Shown: positions 1 through 7,911, counted from the first letter of the stretch. The stretch is 13,534 nt of DNA from Bacteroidota bacterium (GCA_023443765.1 JAEZTA010000053.1:1-13534); one strand, 5' to 3'. Notes: generated from the letters alone by a model not told the origin. Translations and numbers: made by a program.

Positions 1-962
1 TCGGGAGGCGAATAGCAACTCACTTCGTTTTTTTCGTCTTCCAGGATATTGTACACCTTCGCCATTGAAGTTCCGGTCCGCTCGGTCATAAAAGGATATT
101 TTAAATCCTGAATATTATAGTATTGAACAGCCCTTTCAAACCATATAGTTCCCGGTTTTGCCCTGTATATATCTTCCACGGTAACATAATCGTCATTCGA
201 CGGTAAGTATATGTTGAAATCCTCCGTGGTATATCTGAACGAAACGGTGTCAATCTTATTCGGAGAAACCACCTCCATGATTTTCCAGGAGGTATTATAA
301 GACGAAGCGTTCCGGTCGTAGGCATAAATACCCGAACCTTTCAACGATACCCCGAACCGGTAAAAATAACCTTTATCATCCCAGATATTGAAAGCAGAAA
401 GATCGGTATTGTTATTGGAGGTCGTTATTTTCACGGGGTCAAAGGGAATCGTCTCGATGACCGGGTCTTTATAATCCGATGAAGAGCCCCGGTTGAAGAC
501 GAATTTCCCCGAATTCGACAACAGTTTGTAATAATATACGTCCGGATACTCATCTTCGCCTCCTTCGGCAAGATACCTCAGATAGGCAAGGCGGTCGCGG
601 TACTTCTTCCAACCGCCATTATTCATATAATAATGATCATCAGGCATATTGTTTATCTTGCGGCCCAGCGACGGTCCGAAGTCCAGGCTCCAACCCGAGC
701 CTATTCCGTTGTTCAACTCATTCACCTTTAGTCCTTCGCCGTGATATTTTATCAAAAGGGGAATTTCAACATCCCCCTGCTTGATTGTATACAGGGGAAT
801 CTCTACCCCTACAAGACCATAGGCCAGATCGACCGGATGGTCAATGAACTTGATGATTTCCGCCGTCGTGGGCGGAATCACGGTAGGCGCAAAAGCCCCC
901 GATTGAGAATAAGCCCCCGTGCCTGTCAGGCAGAGACCGATAAAAACGGCGATTTTCCTCAT
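1..962 (-). CDS. Rhs/YD-type secreted surface protein, N-terminal part (runs off left edge)
   Basis: This frame is open from an ATG at 962 to the left edge: 320 codons with no stop, so only the N-terminus is present. Residues 1-19 look like a Sec signal peptide (basic MRK, hydrophobic run, likely cut after AYS). Residues 45-97 match the opening of Bacteroidota Rhs/YD-repeat proteins: a VEIPLYTIKQGDVEIPL stretch, then KYHGEGLKV and GIGSGWSLDFG, followed by a FNIWDDKGYFYRFG segment near 191-204. These families are usually very long, with YD repeats and a variable C-terminus that can carry a toxin; none of that is visible here. The gene is clearly more AT-rich than its neighbours and stands alone behind its own promoter. 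Family membership is recognised from motif resemblance. Function (surface adhesion, contact-dependent competition) is inference. Confidence 0.8.
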   Translation of the reverse strand, partial: MRKIAVFIGLCLTGTGAYSQSGAFAPTVIPPTTAEIIKFIDHPVDLAYGLVGVEIPLYTIKQGDVEIPLLIKYHGEGLKVNELNNGIGSGWSLDFGPSLGRKINNMPDDHYYMNNGGWKKYRDRLAYLRYLAEGGEDEYPDVYYYKLLSNSGKFVFNRGSSSDYKDPVIETIPFDPVKITTSNNNTDLSAFNIWDDKGYFYRFGVSLKGSGIYAYDRNASSYNTSWKIMEVVSPNKIDTVSFRYTTEDFNIYLPSNDDYVTVEDIYRAKPGTIWFERAVQYYNIQDLKYPFMTERTGTSMAKVYNILEDEKNEVSCYSPP

Positions 963-1045
963 AGGTCAAGAATTTTACAGATACGACATATCAGTTAACA
1001 TGGGAGTGTAAACTAACATGAAGCAGAGTGAGTTAGCTTCTTAAC

Positions 1046-1078
1046 CAAAGATAACCTATTATTTTATCCGTTCGACAA
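1046..1078 (-). promoter_or_regulatory. Bacteroidota-type promoter for the Rhs-like gene
   Basis: Read on the minus strand, TATCTTTG (1053-1046) matches the TAnnTTTG -7 consensus, and a TTG (1078-1076) lies 22 bases upstream as the -33 element. This predicts a start near 1040 and a leader of about 80 nt before the ATG at 962. The spacing is at the long end of the usual range. Confidence 0.5.
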
Positions 1079-1220
1079 CGGTCACACCTTTCACCACAGA
1101 ATATAAATCACTGATAATCAACAATATTTGAAATAAAAACATTAACGAAAACTTTCAAGGATTAAAAGGGAATTTTAAGATACAGGATTGGGTTGTTTTT
1201 GAGAGAATTCAAGAAAACAC

Positions 1221-1278
1221 GAACAACCCCGTGGGCTTTCGAGATACATATCAATCTCAAAAACCCACAGGGTTGTTC
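1221..1278 (-). terminator. Long 25-pair RNA hairpin, probable operon terminator
   Basis: Arms 1221-1245 and 1254-1278 are inverted copies around an 8-base loop. Of 25 positions, 22 are Watson-Crick. The other three (1230/1269, 1236/1263, 1240/1259) are C-A mismatches in plus-strand RNA but G-U pairs in minus-strand RNA, so only a minus transcript folds without interruption. It lies about 110 bases beyond the stop of the last operon gene (1391), and the minus transcript then reads GTGTTTTCTT, a modest U-rich tail. A terminator for the five-gene operon is the simplest reading. A processing or mRNA-stabilising stem is the alternative. Confidence 0.6.
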
Positions 1279-1390
1279 ATCAATTATAAACCGAATCCTC
1301 TACCGCTGTTTTGCGTTACTTCGGGGAATGAATCGGCTTGTGCAGGAAATGAATGAAAAAAACAGCGCGACAAGTATAAAATACGCGACT

Positions 1391-2293
1391 TTACCTATCT
1401 TTTTTCCAAAGTTGATAGCTATTCACAATGTTCTGCCAGACAATGTAGGCAGTTGGTGCGATCGAGGCGATCGGGTCGAGGAACGACTGGGCCATCCACA
1501 CCGCCAGGACCGTGTTTTTCTGTCCCAGTGACTGGCCGCCCGCCGGAGCGTCGCCATAACGGCGGCCCAGCATGCGCCCCACTTTGAACTGCGCGAGGCA
1601 GATAACCAACGCAGCAAAGGCCAGCCACAATTCGGTCGAAAGCGAAGCGTCGTGCAGGTCGATAATAAAGGCCGTCGTGCGGCCGATGATAACCAGCAGC
1701 GAAGCCAGCCACATGTAAAACGAAATCTGGCTGTGGTCACCGACCCATTTCGCAGCCTTCGGAATGACCAGGCGGCAGAACTGCGCCGCAGCGAACGGCA
1801 TCACTAACAACGGCGCGATGCGGGCCAGAATCTGCGCAAAGGTGCATGCACCGGTCCCCGTGAAGGTCAGGATCACAGGGGCCAGCAGCGCAATAGCCAT
1901 GTTGCAAAGGAGGCTGTAAGTGGCCATCGTGGCGACATTGGCCCCCAGCATGCCGCCGATAACCACCGCCGCCATCGCCACGGGGGCTAACACGCAGACC
2001 ATCGCCCCCTGCGCCAGAATGTCATTCAACGGCCGCAGGAGAAGGAAAATCCCGATGCAGGCCACAACCTGAACCAGCAGCAGCCACAGGTGGAGCATCG
2101 AAGGCTTCATCTGGCTGGGTTTCACGCGGCAGAAGGTGACGAATAGCATCAGGAAGATCAGCGTCGGGGTGATCATCTGCCCCGTCCACTCCTCCAGCGC
2201 CGTAATCGGGCGGCACAATAACGCACCAACGATCATGGCCGACGGCATAGCGACGGTCTTCACATTGCGGTGCAGGTGCTCCAGCAGATGCAT
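1391..2293 (-). CDS. Bile acid:sodium symporter (BASS/SBF) family transporter
   Basis: 300-residue integral membrane protein, the usual size for the BASS/SBF family. Hydrophobic segments repeat along its length (roughly 41-55, 69-88, 96-113, 123-144, 156-175, 190-212, 222-238, 275-292). Residues 112-140 (VIGGMLGAN then a TYSLLCNMAIALLAPV core) and 257-268 (GQKNTVLAVWMA) resemble the two discontinuous-helix regions that bind Na+ and substrate in this family. Members carry bile acids, pantoate, pyruvate or other organic anions; the substrate here cannot be told from sequence. It is the last gene of the operon: its ATG at 2293 follows the YqeY stop with a single base between, implying translational coupling. 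Family call is firm, substrate unknown. Confidence 0.85.
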   Translation of the reverse strand: MHLLEHLHRNVKTVAMPSAMIVGALLCRPITALEEWTGQMITPTLIFLMLFVTFCRVKPSQMKPSMLHLWLLLVQVVACIGIFLLLRPLNDILAQGAMVCVLAPVAMAAVVIGGMLGANVATMATYSLLCNMAIALLAPVILTFTGTGACTFAQILARIAPLLVMPFAAAQFCRLVIPKAAKWVGDHSQISFYMWLASLLVIIGRTTAFIIDLHDASLSTELWLAFAALVICLAQFKVGRMLGRRYGDAPAGGQSLGQKNTVLAVWMAQSFLDPIASIAPTAYIVWQNIVNSYQLWKKDR

Positions 2294-2294
2294 T

Positions 2295-2744
2295 TCAGGA
2301 CAGCAACTCCTTGACCTTGGCCGAAATATCCTTGCCGTCGGCGCGGCCAGCGAGTTTCTTCGAAGCGATGCCCATCACCTTACCCATCTCCTTCATCGAC
2401 GTAGCACCAGCCTCTGCGATGATGGCTTTCACCTCGGCGGCAAGTTCGTCGGCACTCAGCTGCTTAGGCAGGAACTCCTGAAAAACAGCCACCTGGGCCA
2501 GTTCTTCGGATGCCAGGTCGGGACGGTTCTGCTCGGTGAAAATCGTCGCCGAATCAGTCCCCTGCTTGGCGAGTTTCGAGATGATCTTCAGCACGTCGGC
2601 ATCGGGCAGTTCTGCGATCTCCGGACCTGCGGTCTTCGCCTCGATGATGTATTTTTTCGCATTGCGCAGTGCGCTCAGGCGCACGGCGTCCTTGGCCTTC
2701 ATGGCCTCCATGATTCCTTTCGAAATCTGTTGTTCCAACGACAT
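2295..2744 (-). CDS. GatB/YqeY domain protein
   Basis: 149-residue soluble protein of the YqeY family, which shares its fold with the tail domain of GatB, the tRNA-binding subunit of the Asp/Glu-tRNA amidotransferase. Typical marks are the helical N-terminus (EQQISKGIMEAMKAKDA, LSALRNAKK), the central FLPKQLSADEL segment and the C-terminal GATSMKEMGKVMGI stretch, and the length is normal. The cellular role of free-standing YqeY proteins is not settled; tRNA binding is the usual guess. I chose the ATG at 2744. An in-frame TTG two codons upstream (2750) would add only two residues and is less likely. It sits between the GNAT gene (33-base gap) and the BASS transporter (1-base gap), probably by operon position rather than shared function. 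Confidence 0.88.
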   Translation of the reverse strand: MSLEQQISKGIMEAMKAKDAVRLSALRNAKKYIIEAKTAGPEIAELPDADVLKIISKLAKQGTDSATIFTEQNRPDLASEELAQVAVFQEFLPKQLSADELAAEVKAIIAEAGATSMKEMGKVMGIASKKLAGRADGKDISAKVKELLS

Positions 2745-2777
2745 AATCAATTTATTTAATTAAGATTAAACCCATTT

Positions 2778-3425
2778 TCAATTTGCAGGTCTGCGCGCCA
2801 CGACAATCTCGTCGAAACGCGCCTGCGATGCCGTACCGCTAACCTTTTCCTTCGCAGGAAACCCGCGGTCGAAAGCCTCGGCGGCGGATTCTTCGATCTC
2901 GTAAGCCGCGTCCTCGACATAACGGCCCCGGACACCGGAAAGAGCGCCTTCGCTCAGTTCGCAGACATGCAGCGCCATGGCGTACATGTCGTCCGCAGTG
3001 CGAATACCCAACAATTCGGCCGGGACGAAGCCCTGGTACAGATAGTAGTCGGGATCGCCGCAGAGCAGCACAGCGCGGAATTCCATCTCCCGGGCCACTT
3101 CGCGGACGCGTTCGATCAGTTTGCCGCCAATGCCCTTGCGCTGGTACTCCGGCAGGACTGAAATAGGACCGAGTGTCAGGACTTCGTACTTCACGCCGTC
3201 GTCACCCTCGATGACCGCTTTCATACAAACGACATTGCCGACGATACGCCCGTCGCATTCGGCCACGATGTCCAGTTCGGGCACGAAAGCCGGGCTGTCG
3301 CGCATGACATGCAACAGGTAGTGCTCGTTGCAGCCAGGCGAGAAATGGTTCCAGAACGCTTCCCGCGTAACGTTTTCCGTTTCACGGTAATCGGCAGGCT
3401 GTTCGGCTCTCAGTTTTATATCCAT
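2778..3425 (-). CDS. GNAT-family N-acetyltransferase (YhbS-like)
   Basis: 215-residue protein with the acetyl-CoA-binding signature of the GNAT fold: strand beta-4 TLGPISVLPEY followed by QRKGIGGKL (motif A, Q/RxxGxG/A, at about 95-101). A GDPDYYLYQGFVPA segment near 124-137 is typical of the YhbS subgroup. These enzymes move an acetyl group from acetyl-CoA to an amine; the acceptor is not predictable here. The C-terminal 75 residues are acidic and less recognisable. I chose the ATG at 3425. A TTG three codons upstream (3434) is also in frame but would nearly abut the preceding stop. The gap to the upstream amidase gene is 10 bases, so co-translation is likely. Confidence 0.85.
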   Translation of the reverse strand: MDIKLRAEQPADYRETENVTREAFWNHFSPGCNEHYLLHVMRDSPAFVPELDIVAECDGRIVGNVVCMKAVIEGDDGVKYEVLTLGPISVLPEYQRKGIGGKLIERVREVAREMEFRAVLLCGDPDYYLYQGFVPAELLGIRTADDMYAMALHVCELSEGALSGVRGRYVEDAAYEIEESAAEAFDRGFPAKEKVSGTASQARFDEIVVARRPAN

Positions 3426-3435
3426 CTTTAACAAC

Positions 3436-6402
3436 TTATTTTCCAGTTAACAAAAAACGCAGTACGTCGCGCATCAGCCGGTCACGCTGCACCCCGTCGG
3501 GGATCGACTCGAACGGGAAGCCCGTCACGAAAGTCCGCCCTGCGGAATCGCAGGCCACGCCTGCCGTACGACCGTTGTCGTCGTAACGCATCACGGCGAA
3601 AGCTCCCACGCCCACGGGTTTCAAGGCATCGGCCTGCTCGACGATATAACGGTCGCGGCTGTATTCGGTATTGAACCGGTATTCGCCGCGCGAAAAGTCG
3701 GGATGCGAAGCCATAACCCGCACCCGTCCGCGGCCGGAAGCATGTCCGCCGTCGGAATCAAGGTGCATCACCTCGCGGGCAAAGGCACGGTCCTCGTCCG
3801 AAGCGCCTTCGGCCCAGAGGTCGGACGCCACGTAGCTGCCCGACGCAAAGAGCGTTCCGCCGTCGGCAAGGTAACGTCTCAGAACATTCTGCAACTCCTT
3901 CGGGAAGGCCCGGAAAGCCGGCTCAAAGACCCCGCGGCCCATCGTCGTCGTGCGCTGCTTGCCCAGGATCAGGTCGACAGCCGGGTAGTTTTCGAGCGGG
4001 ACTTCGCCGCGCTCCACGGCTTTGGCCGATGCCGAACAGAAGGAATACCCCGCCGCTGCGATGGAACGACCATGCAGGGCCGGATAGTCGAAGGTATTGC
4101 CGCCGATCACGTCCGTCTCGTAGTCGCAGGCACAGGCTCCCAGAGCTAGGCTGTCGACATTGCAGCGCGCCTGCGCCAGATCGAAGACATGCTGTGCGCC
4201 GATGAACGAGATGTCCTGCCGGTCGGGAACGCCGCCGTCGAGGTCCGTGCGGAACCCGGCCAGCGAATCGGTCCGCTCCGAAAGCGGGCCGCTCACCCGG
4301 TCAAAACCGTTGACAATCAGCACGCGCCCCTTCTCGTCATGCATCCGGCAGGCGGACAGGGTTTCACCCGGAAAACTCTCGCCGCCCTCGTTAACGGCTG
4401 TAACCTTGTAGCTGTAAATGCGCCCCGGCTCCTGCGCAGTCAGCAGGCGGGGTTCGTCGACATAGCGGCCGTTGTCGAAACCGCTGCCGTCAATACGCGT
4501 GTAGACCACATAGCCCGTCGGCGCGGCGGTCATCTCCAGCGAATCCATCACGGGCGTCCACGAGAGCGCAACGTTGTCGCCGTCGGCAAATTCCACGGCA
4601 AAAGACTCCACAGGCAGCGGTTGTACTACATAAGGTAAATCGTATTGCGAGCTGATATAGCGCAAGATACCTTTATAAATCGCACGGCTCACGAAGAACT
4701 TGAACCGCGGGTCGCTGCCGTAGCGCATGTCGGCGAAATTCTGGTGCGACAGCAGTTCGAGCAGCATCGTCGGAACACTTGGGACACGCGCTTCGTAATA
4801 GGCCCGGTTCCACAGTCCGCGGCGGTTCCAGTCGGGTTCGTAGGCGCGGCGTATGTCCGAGACGATTTGCGTCATCACGAGGTCCGTCAGGTCGCGCGAA
4901 CGGTAGCGGTCGGCCCCACCCTGGAATTTACCCTTGTTCTCGCGGGTATAGAAGATGCCCAGTGTGCCGATGATGCCGTCGCCGTCGCGTACACCCGCAT
5001 CGGAGTGGAACGCCAATGCCATATCGACCGGAATATGCAGTCCCGTGGAGTCGGGCAGCCGCTCCGAACCGCCCATCAAGGCATTGACCCAGTGGGCACG
5101 CGACATGTAGTCGTCCTTGTAATCGTCCTTGTTGGCCTTCGGAGTGTAGACCTGTTCGCCGAAACCAGCCCATTGGAGCCAGTAGCGCGCGCCCTCGCAG
5201 AAGCGGGGATAACCGCTGGTCTCCTCGACGTATTCCACATCGGAGCGGCGCAGCGAGTCGCAGGGCGTGCGGGCGACGTTGCCATAACCACCGCCGATCT
5301 TCACGGCATCGGCCGAAACGATGCGTCCGGCCCGCCGCGAACGGTTGGAGAGGCTCACGACCTCCTGCCGGCCCGCCGCGAACGGAAAACGCCCCAGGTA
5401 AATCCACGTGCTGCCTCCCATCGTTTGATTGACGGCAAATTCGGTTTCGCCGCCGAGGTGGCGGACCGTATAGCGGGCATCGTCGGCACTTTCCGGAGTC
5501 GACTCGTAACTCACATAAACCGCATATTCGCCCCGTTCGGGAATCTCAGCAAGCCATCCGGCGCGGCTCGTGTCACCCTCGGCAACGGTGCGCGCACGAC
5601 GCGTCGTACCCTCGCGGAAAGGATTTTCGCCCGTATGATAGACCTGCCGGAAGTGGGCGAAACCCGCGCCACCCGGCTCCCAGGTCCCTTGTTCGGCATA
5701 CTGTTCCGCATTATCGTTGTCGGCCAGCACTTCGTGTTTCTGCACGTCGCGTTCGCGCGGCAACATCACATTGGCTCCGGCGTTTTCAAGCATCGGGACC
5801 AGGTACGGCAGCACGTAGCTCTGCGTATAGAGGTCCTCGCAGGTCTGCCAGAGCATCGAACGCTGCCACTTCCAGCGGTTTTCGGACTGGTCGAAATAGC
5901 GTCCGTGGCTCTGCCACAAAGCGATATGACGACCGGAAAGGCCCTGCGCAGGGGTTGCAGCGGCGGAAAGGCGCGTAACCAAAGGCCGCGCGGAGCGGTT
6001 GGTAAAGAGGGTTATCTTCTTCTTGTCGACGAGTTTACGCAACTGCGTGGCATTGCGACAGGCCAGCGGGACGAGTTCGGCGGCCTCGCGGTTGTCGGTG
6101 TAAAGTTCGATGTCCGCCTTGCGGAAATCACGCGGCAGCAAGGCCCGCACCGAGTCGCGCATAGCCCGCAGGTTATCCTCGCGGAAAGGATAGTAGGACA
6201 ATCCCACCGAGGTATAAATCCGCACCCGGCCGCGCGAGGCTTTGATGGCCTGTATTTTCACATAGCCGCCCGAAACTTCGCGGGCGACGATGCGCGAAAG
6301 GGTCCGCCCGATCTCGGCGCGCGTCGCGGAGCCGATTTCGGCAGCGGAAACAGTACTTACAGCAAAGAGTAAGATAACAAGGTATAACAGTCTATTTTTC
6401 AT
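3436..6402 (-). CDS. Exported N-acetylmuramoyl-L-alanine amidase-like protein with inserted golvesin-type domain
   Basis: 988 residues from the ATG at 6402 (an in-frame TTG at 6414 is less likely). Residues 1-21 are a signal peptide (MKNRLLYL, hydrophobic core, cut near SAA), so it acts outside the cytoplasm. The amidase_3 zinc-hydrolase signature is present in pieces: H166 in IALWQSHGRYFD, E189 in the ED...L...LENAG helix, H466 in ALAFHSDAG, and E549 in PTMLLELLSHQNFAD. Between the second and third pieces, about 240-372, sits a golvesin C-terminal-like beta domain (WEPGG, VNQTMGGSTWIYLG, IVSADAVKIGGG). A fibronectin-III-like segment follows (about 600-685), then an alpha/beta domain resembling class I amidotransferase/ThuA folds. 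Relatives are often labelled xanthan lyase; the residues argue for peptidoglycan amidase chemistry. Its start overlaps the symporter stop by 11 bases. Confidence 0.8.
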   Translation of the reverse strand: MKNRLLYLVILLFAVSTVSAAEIGSATRAEIGRTLSRIVAREVSGGYVKIQAIKASRGRVRIYTSVGLSYYPFREDNLRAMRDSVRALLPRDFRKADIELYTDNREAAELVPLACRNATQLRKLVDKKKITLFTNRSARPLVTRLSAAATPAQGLSGRHIALWQSHGRYFDQSENRWKWQRSMLWQTCEDLYTQSYVLPYLVPMLENAGANVMLPRERDVQKHEVLADNDNAEQYAEQGTWEPGGAGFAHFRQVYHTGENPFREGTTRRARTVAEGDTSRAGWLAEIPERGEYAVYVSYESTPESADDARYTVRHLGGETEFAVNQTMGGSTWIYLGRFPFAAGRQEVVSLSNRSRRAGRIVSADAVKIGGGYGNVARTPCDSLRRSDVEYVEETSGYPRFCEGARYWLQWAGFGEQVYTPKANKDDYKDDYMSRAHWVNALMGGSERLPDSTGLHIPVDMALAFHSDAGVRDGDGIIGTLGIFYTRENKGKFQGGADRYRSRDLTDLVMTQIVSDIRRAYEPDWNRRGLWNRAYYEARVPSVPTMLLELLSHQNFADMRYGSDPRFKFFVSRAIYKGILRYISSQYDLPYVVQPLPVESFAVEFADGDNVALSWTPVMDSLEMTAAPTGYVVYTRIDGSGFDNGRYVDEPRLLTAQEPGRIYSYKVTAVNEGGESFPGETLSACRMHDEKGRVLIVNGFDRVSGPLSERTDSLAGFRTDLDGGVPDRQDISFIGAQHVFDLAQARCNVDSLALGACACDYETDVIGGNTFDYPALHGRSIAAAGYSFCSASAKAVERGEVPLENYPAVDLILGKQRTTTMGRGVFEPAFRAFPKELQNVLRRYLADGGTLFASGSYVASDLWAEGASDEDRAFAREVMHLDSDGGHASGRGRVRVMASHPDFSRGEYRFNTEYSRDRYIVEQADALKPVGVGAFAVMRYDDNGRTAGVACDSAGRTFVTGFPFESIPDGVQRDRLMRDVLRFLLTGK

Positions 6403-7843
6403 TTCGTTTAGCAAACAATAGCATGCCGATCATCGTAAAGGCGGCATTGTAAATCAGGAGTTCGAATCCGATCTGGTAGCCCCAGGCTTCCAGCGCCCAC
6501 CACTGCACCAGCGCACTCAACGCCGGGGCCGCGACGGCCACCAGCGGTATCCACCGGTCGCGGACCTTCAGGCGCGTGAACATACCGAAGGCGAACATGC
6601 CCAGAATCGGGCCGTAGGTATAGCTGGCGACCTTGTAGACCAGGTTGATAATGCTGTCGTTGGCCCAGTATTCGAAAGCCAGGATGACACCCGCCATAAG
6701 GAGGGCCATCACGATGTGAACCCCTTTGCGGATATGCGTGAGGCGGGTATCGCCATAACGTTTCGTCCCTTCGAGGATGTCCACCGTGAAGGAGGTCGTC
6801 AGGGCGGTCAAGGCCGATCCGGCAGCTGAATAAGTACTTGAGATAAGTCCCACAATAAACAGGATTCCAACGATAAGCGGCAATTCTCCTTCGACGGCGA
6901 CGAGCGAAAAGACCTGATCGCTCTTGGCGGGCAGGGTCATCCCGTTGCGTTCCATGTAGAGGTACAGCAGCACACCCAGCACGAGGAACAGGAAGATCAC
7001 GAAAATCTGGCTGACGGCAGTCAGCACGATGTTCTTCTGCGAATCACGCGGCGTAGCGCAACTCAGGTTGCGCTGCATCATATCCTGGTCGAGTCCGGTC
7101 ATGGAGACCAGCAGGACGATGCCCGCGGCGAACATCTTCCAGAAATAGCGGTCCGAGGCAGGGTCGTCGAAGAAGAAAATCTGCGACATGGGCGAAGCGG
7201 AGACCTCACGCGCCGTCTCGACAAACGAAAGGTTCAGCCCCTGCATGATGAAGACGATCGACAAAACAAGGCTCGCGACGAGGCAGAAGGTCTTGAGCGT
7301 GTCGGTCCAGATGAGCGACTTGACGCCGCCCTGCTGCGTGTAAAGCCACACGAAAAGCATCGTTATCAGGGCATTGGCCCAGAACGGGAATCCGTAGTGC
7401 GAGAAGACCAGCAGTTGCATCACGGCGCAGACCACATAGATACGCAGCGCAGCGCCCAGCATCTTCGAGATGAAAAAGAACCACGCCCCGGTGCGGTGGG
7501 ACGAGACGCCGAAGCGGTCGTCGAGGTATTCGTAGAGCGAAACCACCTTCAGGCGGTAGAACATGGGGATCAAGACGAAAGCCACGATCATCTGCCCTAC
7601 TGTAAAGCCTGCGACCATCTGCATGTAGGAAAACGAGTCGACGGCGACCGAACCGGGAACCGAGATGAAGGTGACGCCCGACATCGCGGCGCCGATCATG
7701 GCGAAGGCTGCCATATACCACGGGGTACGGCGGTTGCCAGTGAAGAAGCCGGCATTGTCGGCACGGCGGCCCGAGGCCCACGCGACAGCGAACAGGACGG
7801 CTATATAGCCCAGAACAGTAACGATAACGGCAGCAGGAGTCAT
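6392..7843 (-). CDS. Sodium:solute symporter (SSS family)
   Basis: 483 residues, normal for the SSS (SLC5-like) family, with about 13 hydrophobic segments along the whole length. Family marks are SGVTFISVPGSVA (about 55-67), the GGVKSLIWTDTLKTF region (172-186) and the Ser/Thr-rich helix LISSTYSAAGSALTAL (333-348), which forms the sodium site in structurally known members. It uses the inward Na+ gradient to import a small solute; candidates include sugars, sialic acid, amino acids or nucleosides, and none can be chosen from sequence. It is the first gene of the operon, behind the promoter at 7868-7898, and its TAG stop lies inside the start region of the amidase gene. That coupling makes uptake of a product of the amidase an attractive but unproven idea. 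Confidence 0.9.
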   Translation of the reverse strand: MTPAAVIVTVLGYIAVLFAVAWASGRRADNAGFFTGNRRTPWYMAAFAMIGAAMSGVTFISVPGSVAVDSFSYMQMVAGFTVGQMIVAFVLIPMFYRLKVVSLYEYLDDRFGVSSHRTGAWFFFISKMLGAALRIYVVCAVMQLLVFSHYGFPFWANALITMLFVWLYTQQGGVKSLIWTDTLKTFCLVASLVLSIVFIMQGLNLSFVETAREVSASPMSQIFFFDDPASDRYFWKMFAAGIVLLVSMTGLDQDMMQRNLSCATPRDSQKNIVLTAVSQIFVIFLFLVLGVLLYLYMERNGMTLPAKSDQVFSLVAVEGELPLIVGILFIVGLISSTYSAAGSALTALTTSFTVDILEGTKRYGDTRLTHIRKGVHIVMALLMAGVILAFEYWANDSIINLVYKVASYTYGPILGMFAFGMFTRLKVRDRWIPLVAVAAPALSALVQWWALEAWGYQIGFELLIYNAAFTMIGMLLFAKRNEK

Positions 7844-7867
7844 GGATGCGTATTTGGATTCAATTTA

Positions 7868-7898
7868 CAAAGATACGAATAAACGAGGGCAAAAGCAA
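7868..7898 (-). promoter_or_regulatory. Bacteroidota-type promoter of the five-gene operon
   Basis: On the minus strand TATCTTTG (7875-7868) matches the -7 consensus TAnnTTTG, with TTG (7898-7896) 20 bases upstream as the -33 element. Transcription would begin near 7860, giving a short leader before the ATG at 7843. The -33 element lies inside the palindrome at 7888-7911. Confidence 0.6.
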
Positions 7899-7911
7899 GC
7901 TTGCTTTTGCC
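7888..7911. repeat. Perfect 24-bp palindrome over the operon -33 element
   Basis: All 12 base pairs match around a centre between 7899 and 7900 (AAGCTT), with no spacer. A loop-free perfect palindrome suits a dimeric DNA-binding protein or an intergenic repeat better than a terminator. It covers the -33 element of the symporter operon and lies about 110 bp from the divergent mscL promoter. Whether it is an operator or a dispersed genomic repeat cannot be decided from one copy. Confidence 0.75.

Larger units (their letters stand above)
963..1390. other. AT-rich intergenic region
   Basis: There are 428 bases between the start of the Rhs-like gene and the stop of the BASS transporter. I find no credible coding frame on either strand. 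The region holds the promoter-like sequence at 1046-1078 and the long hairpin at 1221-1278. A weaker 9-base inverted repeat (1304-1312 with 1359-1367, 46-base loop) is the only other structure I see. The rest is unstructured AT-rich sequence. Confidence 0.7.

Noticed and set aside
1304..1367. 9-base inverted repeat CGCTGTTTT / AAAACAGCG as a second terminator
   Set aside because: The loop is 46 bases and the stem is short; a match of this kind is expected by chance in AT-rich DNA. The hairpin at 1221-1278 is far stronger.
3425..3434. TTG starts three codons upstream of the GNAT gene, four upstream of the amidase, and two upstream of yqeY
   Set aside because: Each has a nearby in-frame ATG that gives a cleaner N-terminus (signal peptide for the amidase) and more usual spacing to the preceding stop.
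4645..6372. A 575-codon open frame on the plus strand opposite the amidase gene
   Set aside because: It is antisense to a gene with clear domains, shows no family motifs, is rich in Arg/Gly/Ala/Val, and is typical of frames kept open by GC-rich third positions on the coding strand.
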